This document shows positions 45,500 through 57,545 of a DNA stretch of 64,000 bases, one piece after another. The position numbers and the translations under genes were made by a program. Under the pieces are notes generated by a model, which ran no database searches, was not told the DNA's origin, and saw only the letters and a program-made list of their open reading frames with translations. Origin of the DNA: Blastobasis lacticolella. Lineage: Eukaryota > Arthropoda > Insecta > Lepidoptera > Blastobasidae. Position 1 is the first letter of the stretch. Every line of letters begins with the position of its first letter. Location of the stretch: contig LR990053.1 of NCBI GenBank assembly GCA_905147135.1, positions 13,962,501 to 14,026,500 on the forward strand, written 5' to 3'.

Positions 45500-47000
45500 A
45501 AGTTGTTATAGCTAACTGCTACAATGCACTACACTTCTCATATTACAGTAACTGGGCGAATAAAGTGTAAGAGTTTAGTCCATAGACTTGATAAGAAGTA
45601 GAAGTAACTTCAGAGCACGGTCGATTGTTTTGAAAAGTAGTCAGCAATAAACAATATTTAATCATAAACAAGACTAAATTCAATTCTCGCTTTCCAGTCA
45701 TCAGAATAATATATCCTAGGTACACTCTGTGATCTATAGGCATTTAAAACAAGGCATGCACTGCTGAACTATCCATTACCAGGCCCACCTTTTCCGTGTC
45801 CAATAAAAATGTTAATCTAGGATATATTACGTCGAGCCACCAATAAAGCAAACTTGCATAATACACAGACTGGAAAGAGTACATGTGTCAAAGGAATTAC
45901 TACTATTACTACTATCGTTCCTATAAGGGGACGGATCTAGGTGACGTACACGAACATATGGTATGTACGGACGCGTAAGAGATCCCAAAATGACAAAGAC
46001 ATAGACAAATCATTATTTGACCCAAAAACAAATCCTAAAGTTGTACCTACAGGACAACTAATGCAGAGGTAAACCATCAACGATCTCCGTAGCTCAGACA
46101 ATAGACAGCTGCATTTTGCGAACCCTTCTACTAGGTACAATGGGTACAATCTAAAATCATGAGATAATGGTAGTACCCTCTACTAACGTGGAGCGGCTCA
46201 TGTGTCATGGGTGATGGTGATGATGAGGAGATAATTAAAGTTTTGGAATATTTTGATTTAGCTGTTGATGTGCGATGCTGTTCCTAACTCCGGTTCGCCG
46301 GGTTAAGTACCTACCGACCTCTATGTATAGTGCAGACGACAACAATTAGGTACATTCAGAAATAGGTATATGATAACGGATAATCTCGCTGATCTCTTCA
46401 ATGATACTTATTCTCTTATTCTTATATCAAGGAAAGCTTGACAAAACAGCCACATTTTGTCTTAAACCCCAGCCCAGTTCCTTCACCCCACATCCGTGCC
46501 TGCTCAGAAGTCAGAAGGAATGCAACTTCTGCACGCAACACGATGCAAAAGTTGGCGCCACCTCTGTTGAAACACCAACAGAACTTTGCAGTTGCATAAG
46601 TGACCCCTCCTTACTTCGCAGTGGGGTTTGGCATTCCGCCCACTGCAATTGTAACTTTGCCACTGCATACGCGAGCGGACTCCAACGGTCCACTGTCAGA
46701 AAGTATCGCTCATTTGGTGCGAGACCTCCCATACAAATGGCGTATTAATGACCATTTAAACTATGCCTTTCCTTTTCCCATTCGTCATTGCGTCTCATTT
46801 GGTTTGCTATTCGACGGAAAGGGACGAATTATTATGTCCACTGATTTCATGCAAATTGATTGGACGTGATAAGGTTTCGGATATTCGCATTCGGACCGAT
46901 TGCTTATTCTCGGTGGTTAAAGATCGATTTATTATCTCTTTATGCTGTTTCGGAGTTATTTTTAGAGACGTGTTTGAATTCGTTAACATTGGCAATTTGT
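45500..47000. other. Unique sequence, GC-richer at 46.45-46.75 kb
   Basis: A 115-codon plus frame (46,401-46,748) and overlapping frames on both strands exist in the GC-richer part, but none shows a domain, start context or splice site. No gene is called. Confidence 0.3.
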
Positions 47001-47021
47001 TACAGTACGATGTTTGTCGTG

Positions 47022-47205
47022 CCGGCCCTCACGGCGTAGAGGAGTGTCCCCTGGGTGGCTGATAGGGGAGGGACCGGGAGTACAGTCTAGCTAGGTTCCG
47101 GCTAAGTCCAATGGACTCGCTTACCAACGACGGGTGTGGCCCTGTAGCAGTTTCAGTCGCCTTCTCGTCGTACTAACAACTCGACGAGAAGGCGATCGAA
47201 ACTAC
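47022..47205. other. GC-rich segment ending in a hairpin
   Basis: GC-rich tract (GCCGGCCCTCACGGCGTAGA, then GGGGAGGGACCGGGAG) followed by a hairpin: arms 47,144-47,170 and 47,182-47,205 share a 14-bp perfect core TCGCCTTCTCGTCG/CGACGAGAAGGCGA. It looks like a structured end of an old retroelement; not recognised. Confidence 0.4.
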
Positions 47206-47240
47206 GATGTTTGTAGATTTTTTTTCCAATATTTACGCCT

Positions 47241-47427
47241 GATTGCACTAAACTTAAGACGACGCCTAAGTTGACATCAAATATTCCAAACAAGAAAAGC
47301 ATTGCACCAATCACTTACCTGGGAAAACTAAACTCGCTAAGTCACTCTTAACTTTATGACACCGATTTTGAATGCTTAGGAACATTTAAAAGCGATAACT
47401 TTATCGTCGCCTAAGTTTAGAGCAATC
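47241..47427. mobile_element. MITE-like element, ~24-bp imperfect inverted repeats
   Basis: Left arm GATTGCACTAAACTTAAGAC+GACG pairs with right arm CGTCGCCTAAGTTTAGAGCA+ATC with one gap and two mismatches. 187 bp, non-coding. A second, internal GACGCCTAAGTT motif is repeated near the left end. Confidence 0.6.
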
Positions 47428-48074
47428 AAATTGACAGAGTGACACGCCGCTTCTATGACACTAGTCGCCTTTACGACACCCGGCAATGGATAGATCAAAT
47501 CATATAATTATACTTACTTAAATATGAATATCCTTTGTAAGTTATGGCAAAAGCCTTGAAGTATAAGTATGAACTTCGTTATTCAATCACGCCAAGTAAA
47601 CTACAAAATAACTGACAACTGGTCAATAACGCTGGTCGGCTAGTTCGGCTTGGAAGAGTGTTGTTATTTCGAGAACAAAGTCGCAGACAAAAGCTTGTAA
47701 AACACTATCATCATTTGCCTGACCTTATCCCATTAATTTGAGGTCGACACGGTATGTTTTTTTTTCTCCAATCATGTATATCCGCTGTTATCTCCACGCT
47801 CACCTCTCGCTCACTGATATCCCTCATCACACAATCAATCCTATAGTAATGTATGGGTATGGTAGTAATATTTTTCTTTTGGCAACGTCACTCGGTGTAG
47901 AAAATCTAGCCACACTAAAGAGGTAGTCTCCAATTCTCGGTAGAAGTTGTTATGTCTAGACGTCACTTGAGACGCGCCTATCTAACGCGGAAACGGTGTA
48001 CTCCTTAAGATCAGATATCTTATATATATAGGAACTGTGTATAGAAAAGTATGAATAACGGTTACTACAAAGTT

Positions 48075-48262
48075 GCGACTGAATCGTAACCATAATACAA
48101 TCTGGCCAGGTTCCCCTGACAGTAGGGTCATGGAAGTCAGGTGGCAGTCGCTTTGCTGTAATTACTGATCTGAAAAATCCTAAAAAATCCGGGCCTTCGT
48201 GTGCGAGATCATAACCGCGACATTAATGTCGCGTCGTTAACGTCAAGATCATTATATTGGTT
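48075..48262 (+). repeat. Family B SINE, 3' half, with a palindrome
   Basis: GCGACTGAATCGTAACCATA, CTGGCCAGGTTCCCCTGACA and CAGGTGGCAGTCGCTTTGCT follow the SINE order. Where other copies read GGGACATTAACGCC, this copy has an 18-bp perfect palindrome CGCGACATTAATGTCGCG (48,216-48,233) and a repeated GTTAACG. Confidence 0.75.
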
Positions 48263-49275
48263 GTGTGTGGATACATACACGAACAGAAAACGCGAGAATT
48301 GGTAGAATGGGATACATTAATGAGATAAGAAGAGTATAGAGTGAAATATTTGTCTTCTAAAAAGAATAAGAACACCCGAATGGCAAGCTTTAAGCTTCCG
48401 GCACCTGGTTTGCTGTTGTAGGTCGCTATCTGTGATTCCCTCTTCTCGCTAATTCATTCATAATGAGTTTTGTTGAGAGTAACCTGTTATTACACGATCA
48501 ATCTCGTAACACAAGCTTAAACCCTTTAAGCTTTATATTTAGGCGGTAACACCGGTATATCTGGACTTCGTTCGCCGAAACAATGACACACCTAAACATA
48601 AATGCATTACGTAAATCTCAATAAAATACTAGAAAAATAAAAAATAAGTTCTGGCAGGAACATAAACTGCTTATAGTAAAATAAACACTCAATATTGGTT
48701 AAAGGTTAGCTCAATGCGCGATTTACGCTGCGTGAGGAAATTGCTCTGACTTTCAAGATTCCTACATTAAAAATGCACGTTTTCTAGTTTCCTAGTAGTC
48801 ACTTACAGGTTTATAACTTAACTACGCCCATGTAGTTAACCCTATAGTGAAAACCCAAAGAAATCGGAAATCTCCGGAGAAAATTGAGCACAAAGCGGCG
48901 GTTATTTTATATCTAGGTAAATACTACGTAGTAACTCTTGAAGCGATATAGTTAGTGAAAAACATAAAGTTTATAATGCACTACTGGATACCCGCTATGT
49001 TTATCGCGTAAACCTTTATTGCTGTGGGAATCAATTTCACGTCCATATTTTCAAGTGACAAGGTGACTGCCAGTAAGCAGTTAAATTCAGAAATACATTT
49101 TACACACGCCATAACCTATTTACAAGTTTTACTGTTAATGATTTTCCAGTCCGATAAATTTAGGAATCAGGGTTTCCCTAACCAGTGTAGCCAGTTTGCT
49201 TCCGTAATTCCTGTTTGTTGTTTTAAATAGAAAGCTAAAGATATGCCAACCTATACTCACATAAAAATAATCATA

Positions 49276-49605
49276 TTGGTGTTAATGTCCCGGTTGTACT
49301 CTCGCGCGCGAGGGCAATGCGCACCATGATCTAGGATTTGGCCGATTAAGTAATTACAAAGGAGAGACTGACATCAGACCTTCATGACCCTGTTAATAGT
49401 GGAACCTGATCAGATTGGATTGGAGGATGTTACCATCCAGTCGCCTGAATGTGCAGGTATCGTCACGCCCCTCACCGTAAGAGCATCGGTTTATATTCAA
49501 CATATGAACATAACTCAGTAAAGATTCATTCGTACATGGCCGCAGTGGGATTCAAACCCGGTACTTTTCGCTTACCACTCGGCCACCGACGCTCCAGCCA
49601 CATAT
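49276..49605 (-). mobile_element. Family B SINE, near full length
   Basis: The reverse copy runs from GTTAATGTCCCGGTTGTACT to GGCCACCGACGCTC. The tRNA-like head keeps a B box with one change (GGATTCAAACC on the plus strand). A possible short CACATA flank is the only hint of duplication. Confidence 0.8.
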
Positions 49606-49673
49606 TAAGTCTTATTTGTGTCGACCATATCGGTGTTTTAAATACGACTTCTTTTAACGGCAAAAGGTAGGTA

Positions 49674-49775
49674 TTCTTAAAAGTTATACTGTTTATTATT
49701 ATGCTGATTTTTGTATATTGTCTTATAATATGTGTGCAATAAAGAGTTTTTACTTACTTACTTACTTACTATTAC
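49674..49775 (+). repeat. LINE-like 3' end
   Basis: TGTGTGCAATAAAGAGTTTT followed by (TACT)n, a 3' UTR end with poly(A) signal and tetranucleotide tail as in the other LINE tails of this window. Confidence 0.45.
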
Positions 49776-49779
49776 AAAC

Positions 49780-50560
49780 GGAACACAACAACGTAAACCT
49801 AAGTAAAACTAGGACTTAACAATCAATTGACCTATTTTACATTAGGTTACCTGCGTATTCATCGCTCTTATCCACACCTAGTAAAAAATATCCCAACGCC
49901 AACCCAAAGCAGAGTCCCAGCTGCGTCGATCGCTGCTCAATTTCAGCCCAGCCACTGCGTACCCATCCATATTTCAATCACGGCCGATGTACCGACATTT
50001 ATTTACAACACTGTATTTCCAATTCTATTTTGGAATGAAGTAAATCTGTATACCTATTTGGGATTGTTTGTGTTGATATTGAGAAACGGCTACTGGTCGA
50101 CGCTTCTGTTTTTGTATAGGCCAGCGTGTTGTGAAAGATCGACTTGCTTCGCCAGAAACTTGATCTCCGGATTCTGGTTTCCTGGTACATAGGCCGTTAA
50201 TGTTTTCGGGAATTACTCCAGATGCAGTGCAGAAGCTTGTACTGGAAACCTGGACGCATCTTACTAGATATGCCGTTGTGGTGAATAACTGAGGTTCAAG
50301 TTCTATCTGGGACGTCTTCGAAATAGCCTTATTTCCGACCTATGAAGAAATTCTAAGCAAGCACGTGTTTTGTTGTATAGGAAAGATGAGCATGTTACAA
50401 AAACTGAGGATGTGCTTGAAATCGAGTACCTAGTGAGTGCTCTGAATCGGGTCTTATGCCAAGGCGATTTAAGGTTTATTACGTTCATCAATATGAACGT
50501 ACAGGCCATATCTAGTTAATAAATAAAGATAATATGTACACTATTAGTACACTCCCTGTT
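49780..50560 (+). other. Open region of unknown nature
   Basis: A 121-codon frame (49,827-50,192) with a hydrophobic middle (FVLILRNGYW, LLFLYRPACC) and, further on, frames broken by stops up to an AATAAATAAAG near 50,520. This could be an old processed pseudogene or transposon, but nothing is recognised. Confidence 0.2.
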
Positions 50561-53500
50561 TCCATGTCAAAGACAAACAAATAAAGAATATAACAGCATT
50601 CAATCACTAGTGAGTGATTATTATTTATAGTAAAGTTACCGCTTGAAACTTCGTTATCAGGTAATCGCAAGGAAGAGCATAGAAACCCATTTTTATTTTT
50701 GTCTAATACTTTCTACTCTTAATACTAACCCCAAGAAATTTCCATGTCACCACTCGCCATATACCCTTACTGACAAACGAATTTGGAATTCCTATATCTA
50801 TACCAGCTCCACCGATTAAAACCAGGTCTCAAATAAACTCCTCTAGGCATGAAAGTCACTATATATTCAATGTTTAAGTGCAAAGCATCATAAATAATTC
50901 AGCCATATATATTGCGCTACGAACAAACAGAGAAAGTATGTCGCTGCACACACCTGTGAGTTCCTGAATCAATTTTGATCAAATTACTGCCCATTTGTCG
51001 ATCATACCGAGCCGAGTGCTTCATAAAGAGACTACAACCGAGCTTCATGATACTATCAATCAATACGAGGTAGTCGTAAATAAACGATATTCCATACAAA
51101 TATGTCTTGAATGGCTGTAAATGTATGCAGTTGCGATATGAGCCGCAGTAAAGATGCAGTTTATATAAGGCGTATAAACAGAGATAACTGAATGTAGGTA
51201 GTTTATCCAGGAAGAACTTTCATAGACAATAAACGTGGTATTCTAATGTTACATGTTTGCGGTAGTAATTGAAATATGTTGTTTTGTACGAAATGGCGAT
51301 GTTCTTATACACTAGAACAAGGCATATATTTTATAGCTAGACTGTAGAAGTAGGCAGCTAATAATTGGGCGATGTTATTGGCGACAGTAACCACTTGTCA
51401 TCAGGTGGGGCTGTCTGCTCGTTTGTCACTGAGAAGCAGAAAAAAAACTTTTTTTCAAACACGTAAAAGTTGTAGAGGTAAGACCAAGATGTAAGCCATA
51501 ATATGTTACAGTTGTATACTAGTACTGTCAGAAAAGTTTTGGATAGAACAGATCAAAAGAAAACTTTACTTCATAACTCTACGCAGTGTGAAGAGTCGGA
51601 ACTCGGTGTGTTTACATTAAAGATTTAGTCCGTTTCCTTATTTATATTTCCATTTCGCAATTTTTCGTTCACAGAAATTAATATGGGTTAATAGCGTGTA
51701 GATCCACGGGCGTTCCGGAAATGATGGTCCTGTGAAACCTACAAGGCACCTAAAACTAAAAGGTAAGTAGGTACAAAATAAGTAGGTAAGTATACTTGTC
51801 ATAAAATTTTGCATCGACTTAGGTTAGGTTTTCATGTTGATTGCATGTTGCTCGTTTCAAACGTATTTATTCTAATTTTATGTGTGGAATCCTATAAAAG
51901 GCTTACTTTAGTCATGGTTGTCGCTATTGTTATGTAATATGCTGTTGGTTTTCCAAATAAATAAAACCAAAGAGTAGGAAGGCAAGAAAAACCATAACAA
52001 CAATAATGTCATAAAGTCCTTCAACATACGTTAATATTTACCACAATATTCCATAGTATGACGAATCAGAATCCGTACAAAATCCATTAAGAAGTGCTAA
52101 TCGCCAAACAGAAGTAAAGGTTCGTTCGAGTATTACGAAAAGCCGCGTGCGCAGCCCACCGCCTAAGGTTACACGAGTAAACAAAGATCATCAAATGCAC
52201 AAACAGAACAACACAGAAACATGACAAAGCCGAGTTCGAATTGATTAAGAGTATTTAAGTCAATATATGCCTAATATATTTTGGGAAACAACGAAAAAAA
52301 CCGTTAATAAACCCGACGATTTTGAACTCAAATGTAAAGAACTAAGAGCCATTTATATTTTCCCATGTGAAGATCTTGATTGAAATGTAAATGGGTATAT
52401 TTCGTACTGTTTACCAAAAGTAGCGGTGTATTGGACAGCCTCAATTAGTTAGTAACTTACGGATAGCAATTAAAACAAGTTTTTTTTCTCGTCCTGAGCC
52501 ATATGGTAAATCAAGGTGGAAAGTTGTTTAACACAGATGTTATGGCGTTCAGATATGACTAGCCTGTGAGATAGAGAAGGATTGTTTGTGTTTCACTTGA
52601 GAAACAATTTAATTTTAATGACTTCTTACTTCTCCATTGTGATGCGTGAAATACCTATTGGAATGAAGCAAGATGTTGCCCGAGCTAAATTCTGAAAAAA
52701 TCAAACATTTAAAAAACACAAACACATTTGTCTAATACAGTGTCAAACAGTGAACAAATAAGATACCTGTGGGACACACAAAACGAAACACTCAGAATAC
52801 TATTGTGTTACTAATAATAGGTACATTGTAGCAATTTACACTTACTTTGTCAACGCTACGAACGTAAATCACACCAATGCCGTGTATGTTAGATTATGAC
52901 ATTTGTTTAAGCAAGTAGGTATATTACCGTGGTGGTCTTACACCCGTGTTCAGACATATTACTATGAGGACTCACAAGGCGCTGACACTACTTACAATGA
53001 CAATTACTAACAATACCACTCACGTATTTCGGCTGATCGGCACTTTCTATGCGTCCATCAAAATGAACAAAATTGACCAATCATAGAGTGTATTTTATTT
53101 TGAACGCAGAGTATCTTGTCTATGCTCAATTAGAAGGAGTTCATGTTTTTGGAAGTCTTTCTATTAATAGATAGTTCATTAAATAAAAGTTCTGTTAGAG
53201 ATTTCAATAAATCTGGATAAGCATAATTAATGTAGTTAAGTATAAAACTTAAACTGCGTTTACCAATGCAGGAGTAATGGGTCAAGCTACGATTATGGCA
53301 ATAACTTATAATTAGAATAGTTTTAAATCATTATGTATGTCTGTTGCAGTTTTAAAATAATTAGTTAAATTATCACATTGCACTTGAACCTACATTACGT
53401 TTCAATGCACTCCATACATATTGCTTCCAAGCGAGCTATCCTTTTTCTCGTCCTTATTTGCAGAATTAAGCCTAGATATCTAATATTATAAACGTGAAAT

Positions 53501-53660
53501 ATATAATATATACCATATTTCCTTATGTTGTCGCGATGTTCAGACAGACAAAAATCTGTAAATACCAGGTACACGTGCCAATATGATAATTTAACGGCTT
53601 TTAATTTAATTTAATTAAAACACCTTCCGATTTTACATTTATCATTTTATGCCGTATCGA
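50560..53660. other. Mostly featureless; one LINE UTR scrap and a doubtful exon
   Basis: 51,367-51,440 carries GGCGACAGTAACCACTTGTC, then ATCAGGTGGGGCTGTCTGCT, a LINE 3' UTR end. On the minus strand, 52,691-52,626 follows a TTTGATTTTTTCAG acceptor and reads NLARATSCFIPIGISRITME, then K and a stop, which is a possible terminal exon but weakly supported. Otherwise nothing. Confidence 0.35.
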
Positions 53661-53688
53661 TCACTGTAATAACTACTAACCTATAGTA

Positions 53689-54045
53689 ATAATAATCATC
53701 ATGGCGTTAATGACCCGGTTGTGCTCTCGAGGAAGAGGGCCCGGGGTCCGCCTTGACCACGATCCAGGATTTAGCGATCAGGCAATTACAGTGGAGCGAC
53801 TACCATCTGACCTCCGTCACCCTGCTACCAGGGGAACCTGGCCAGATTGGATCATGGTTAAAAATTCAGTCGCCTGAATTTGCACGTTTCATCACGATGT
53901 TTTCCCTCACCGTAAGAGCATCGGTTGGTATTCAACTAATGTACATAACTCAGAAAAGAGTCATTGGTACATGGCCGCAGCGGGATTCGAACCCGGTACC
54001 TCTCGCTTACGAGTTGGATACTCAACCGCCCGGCCACCGACACTC
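53689..54045 (-). mobile_element. Family B tRNA-SINE, full length with 18-bp target duplication
   Basis: Runs from ATAATAATCATCATGGCGTT (3' tail, reverse) to CGGCCACCGACACTC (tRNA-like 5' end). The B box is perfect (GGATTCGAACC on the plus strand, 53,983-53,993) and an A-box-like GGCCGGGCGGTT is present. AACTACTAACCTATAGTA flanks it exactly at 53,671-53,688 and 54,046-54,063. Apparent protein in this region (WPQRDSNPVP) is a translation of the tRNA head. Confidence 0.92.
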
Positions 54046-54167
54046 AACTACTAACCTATAGTATTACAGAAATATAATGTAGAATGGGTCTGCCTGCTTA
54101 CAGTTTTACTAAAATTTTCATTCAGCAGTTTGCTTCATTTTTGCTTTTAATTATTTTATAGCCTTTT

Positions 54168-54262
54168 CCTTGACAGGCATGCTCCATCAACGGCCGTATC
54201 GTCACATACCACCAGGTGAGATGGCGGACGAATGCCTGGCTAGTCTAATTATTAAGAAGCAG
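54168..54262 (+). pseudogene. Family F LINE tail
   Basis: TTGACAGGCATGCTCCATCA, then GTCACATACCACCAGGTGAG and AATGCCTGGCTAGTCTAATT; same end as the larger copy at 55,670-56,100. Confidence 0.7.
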
Positions 54263-54654
54263 GGGTTTTTAGTATTTGCACAAATAACCCTAACTAAAAT
54301 ACCCTTAAAAAAGTATGGTATACATTATGAAATCGCCCTAAATGTGCTATTGAAAATAACATCATTTGCAGTTCACTATAGAGACGGAAAACTTGAAACT
54401 AAGCAAACTTTAATAGCTAGTCAATTAAATGACTAGCACTGCTGCACACTGGTATTGTGAATGCTTTACGATAGAATTTTCTCTTATGACTGGTTAAATG
54501 GCCAGGGGACACGATAGCGGAGGTGAAATATAATTTCTATTTCTATGTAAATCACAGCATGAAAAACCTTTCGCTATTGCAACAGATGATGGAAATCAAT
54601 TAGAAGGATATGGAATGTGGAAGAAGCGAGAGAGATTTGTCAGGACGTTAGAAC

Positions 54655-54913
54655 ATCATCACAGCCCGTAACAGTCCACTGCAGGATTTAGGGCCTCTCC
54701 CACGAAAGGGGAGGTTATTGCCATAATCTCCACGCTTGGCAGGCGGGTTGGAGATCGCAGTGTTTAAATATAACAATGGAAAATGCTGCAGCCCATCTTC
54801 TAGAATACGGAGACTCTTGATCTTTTGCCTCGAAAACATTAGTCGCCTTGTACGACACCCATGAGTGTAAGGGGTTGGTGCTATTCTACTCTGCCGGACA
54901 CCACACGGCCAAC
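54655..54913 (-). mobile_element. Family A retroposon with 12-bp target duplication
   Basis: Full reverse copy, the best preserved of the family: ATCATCACAGCCCGTAACAG, GAAAGGGGAGGTTATTGCCA, GTCGCCTTGTACGACACCCA, CCGGACACCACACGGCC. GGACGTTAGAAC flanks it exactly (54,643-54,654; 54,914-54,925). Confidence 0.92.
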
Positions 54914-55579
54914 GGACGTTAGAACGAATTCGACATTTTTCTAGCCACATATCTCCATAAATAATGACATTGAAATGTCTATTGCAGCCAAAAAATATTT
55001 TGTCAACTATCTTCGACAGCTTTATATTGTCGGAGATCAATTTCAGTGACGTTTAAATACAGTTTTTTGCTTAGAAGAAAATGTCGAAAATGTAATGTCA
55101 CAGAGCGAGAATCGCCCCCGTGGTCTCAACCTACCCCTACGAGAAAAACACGTGATGGTATCTATGTATGTATTACTCACTAGCAACCCTTCTTACTTAA
55201 AAAGGACGACGGTTTAACAAATCACTTATATCCGCATATTTACGTAACGTTGATAAAGTCATATAAATCTATTGCATCGTTGAATTTAAATGGAATTTTA
55301 GCTTCGCAACCAGTCGGCTCGATTTGTATGTATTTTTGCTAATGTATTCGTGTAGTATTAATTACGAAGATCATTCTGAGGACTAATCCGCTAAGGAGAG
55401 GCTTGCATAAGCTATGGTCTGTCGAAATGCGGATATTAGACATGTACCTATAGTTATAGCCAATCCAGTTTGACTTCCAGGCTGACGTCGCATGTGCTAT
55501 ACCTAGGTACTAGTTCAAACAATTATCAAATTATAAAAAATAAACAATCAAATAATAGTCAAATGCATGCAATGCAATT

Positions 55580-56222
55580 GGTATGGTCAGGCTCCCCTGG
55601 TAGCAGGGCGACCGAGGTCAGATGGCAGTCGCTCCATTGTAAATACCTATTTACAGTGGACTGCCATCTCATCAAACGTGCAAAGAAGATAATTTGTGAC
55701 CCGCAATTAATTGAGCCTAAGCTGCAGAGCCTCGAGCATCGGCGCAGGGTTGCGTGTCTGTCGGTCTTCTACAGGTTGCATTTCGGAGAGTGTGCGAAAC
55801 AGTTGCACGACCTCATTCCGCCGGCTCCTTTCCGCCATCGGGAAACGCGACCCGGGCGAGCGCTTCATCCTTATGTCGTGGATCTTCCAGCTACCCCGCA
55901 CGAGCCGCTTCGGTTCAACCTTTATTATGCGAACAGCTAAGAAATGAAACGCCTGCGAGTGTGTTCCCTGATCACTATAATCTGGACGCCTTCAAGGCTA
56001 GAGTGAATAGGCTGTTCCTAGACAGGCATGCTACTTCTTCGACCCCATCGTCACTTACCACTAGGTGAGATAGCGGTCAAATGCCTGGATAGTCTAAAAT
56101 TATTAAAAACAAATCTAACCTCGCCATCTCGACTTCTGATCTGCTAAATCCTGGATCATGATCAAAGCAAACCCCGGGCCCTCGTGCATGAAAGCACAAC
56201 CGGGACATTAACGCCAAGATAA
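55580..56222 (+). mobile_element. Family B SINE split by a LINE
   Basis: The first SINE part (55,580-55,646) ends GCTCCATTGTAAATACC. The second (about 56,130-56,222) resumes TCTGATCTGCTAAATCCTGG and ends CCGGGACATTAACGCCAAGA. The uninterrupted order is seen at 60,835-61,200. Between them lies a family F LINE. Confidence 0.8.
55670..56128 (+). pseudogene. Family F LINE C-terminus, frameshifted
   Basis: Successive frames give IKRAKKIICDPQLIEPKLQS, LEHRRRVACLSVFYRLHFGE, CAKQLHDLIPPAPFRHRETR, then after a frame shift TSRFGSTFIMRTAKK, a stop (Trp-to-TGA), and FPDHYNLDAFKARVNRLFLD. This is the usual C-terminus of a lepidopteran LINE (SLEHRRxVAxLxVFYRxxFGxCxxELHDxIP..., NxFKxRVNRxLL). At least two shifts and one stop make it inactive. 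Its 5' junction with the SINE is an inverted copy of SINE sequence (55,620-55,669). Confidence 0.85.
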
Positions 56223-57425
56223 TTATTTTTATAAACCAAATAATAATCTAAATTCAATTATACATTTTAAAAAGAAATGGAAGCAACAGGCATTGAAACT
56301 TTTACAGGGTTAACAGTAAAAAATATAAAGCAAAAGAACGACATAAAAAAGTCATTAAAGCTTCTCGTAGCCACTTAAAAGGCTGTAACTCATAATTACA
56401 GAGCGATCTGACAAGAAGCGCCGCTTTTAATTCACTCCAAAATATATCACTTGTTGACTTTACCCCGAAAGAGTTCTATATATTCTCCTCGTGTCAACTT
56501 TTTTCTCTTCTGCACTTTATTTCAATTAGACTTTAAAGACGTCTTTTATTACGGACACGTAGAGGATTTATGCGAATTTTCTTCTGAGCGGCTGGCGTTA
56601 TAGTCGTATATGCTCAGCATGACTTGGTATAGGTAGGTTGGCGCTGTAGTGAGCTTACATGCAAATGTGCCTGGGCAAATCCTCCCCACTACGTAAAAAA
56701 TGACCATGAAGATTCATTCATCAATAATCATATCACGGTAGGCAAACAGGTAAGCGGGTCACCGGGGCTTGCAATTCGATGATAAGTATGTTAGAAAATG
56801 GGGTATTCTACAAAAACTTGTAAGTAAATTCAATTCAGTTGAAATCGAACATACTCTCAATCGACGCTCCCCTTGGTGTTGCCTGCTGAAATCTACCAAG
56901 AGACAAATAAACGTGAAATTTGCACGATTGATTTGCTTTATTTAATTTAAGTTTAGCTTCGTTGGTAAGATCGTTATTTCTTTTTTAATTTAAAAAAATC
57001 TTTTTTTTTTTAAATTACATTGTGCGCAATGAAGACCCTTGTCAAATAAGAGAAGAATACCGTTTTATCACACGAATCGAGCTACAATTGTAACACCAAT
57101 CGCAAACAAATCACATTTGAATAGTCTTTTATTAGTAAAAAACGTGAATATGTAATGAATATGAAAAACGTTTCAAACCGCGGTTGAGCTGCGGTTGCGA
57201 TGCAATTACAATTAGAACGAGCCATTAGTAAATTTCCGTACTCGATGCTATCATGGAAAGTGGTCACAAATAAGGGAATCGCCAATGCGTTGCCTGCCTC
57301 GATAAGCACGTTGCTCTTGGATTTGTTGGATTGTCGGCAACTACCTATAGGTGCCTATTATGACATTGTCGGTGATATTTGAATATTTATGTATTTTATT
57401 TATTTTAAATGAGTTAGTAAATGAT
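56223..57425. other. AT-rich DNA with LINE UTR scraps
   Basis: Only short pieces: GGTAGGCAAACAGGTAAGCG at about 56,737 and GGGAATCGCCAATGCGTTGC at about 57,273, both resembling the reverse of family D-type 3' UTR. No gene seen. Confidence 0.35.
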
Positions 57426-57429
57426 TTTC

Positions 57430-57545
57430 GCCACGCAGAGGGTTCGATTCTCGGCCGAGCAGAAATTAAAATGATGAATTTTAATTTCTGTTAGGGTCTC
57501 GGTGTAGTATGTATAATAAGAATGTACTTAAGAAAAAAAAATTAT
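57430..57545 (+). repeat. Family C SINE, 5'-truncated
   Basis: CGCCACGCAGAGGGTTCGAT, TCTCGGCCGAGCAGAAATTA and GATGAATTTTAATTTCTGTT match 20,642-20,850. The B box is kept (GGTTCGATTCT, one change); the A-box end is lost. Confidence 0.75.

Noticed and set aside
46401..46869. Coding gene from overlapping frames of 73-115 codons
   Set aside because: Frames are open on both strands and in several phases, as a GC-richer patch gives by chance; no domain or splice site.
53753..54061. 102-codon plus-strand open frame with a GTWPQRDSNPVP-type sequence
   Set aside because: It is a translation of the tRNA-derived SINE on the opposite strand; such peptides recur wherever the SINE head lies (also 49,449-49,670 and 60,807-60,995).
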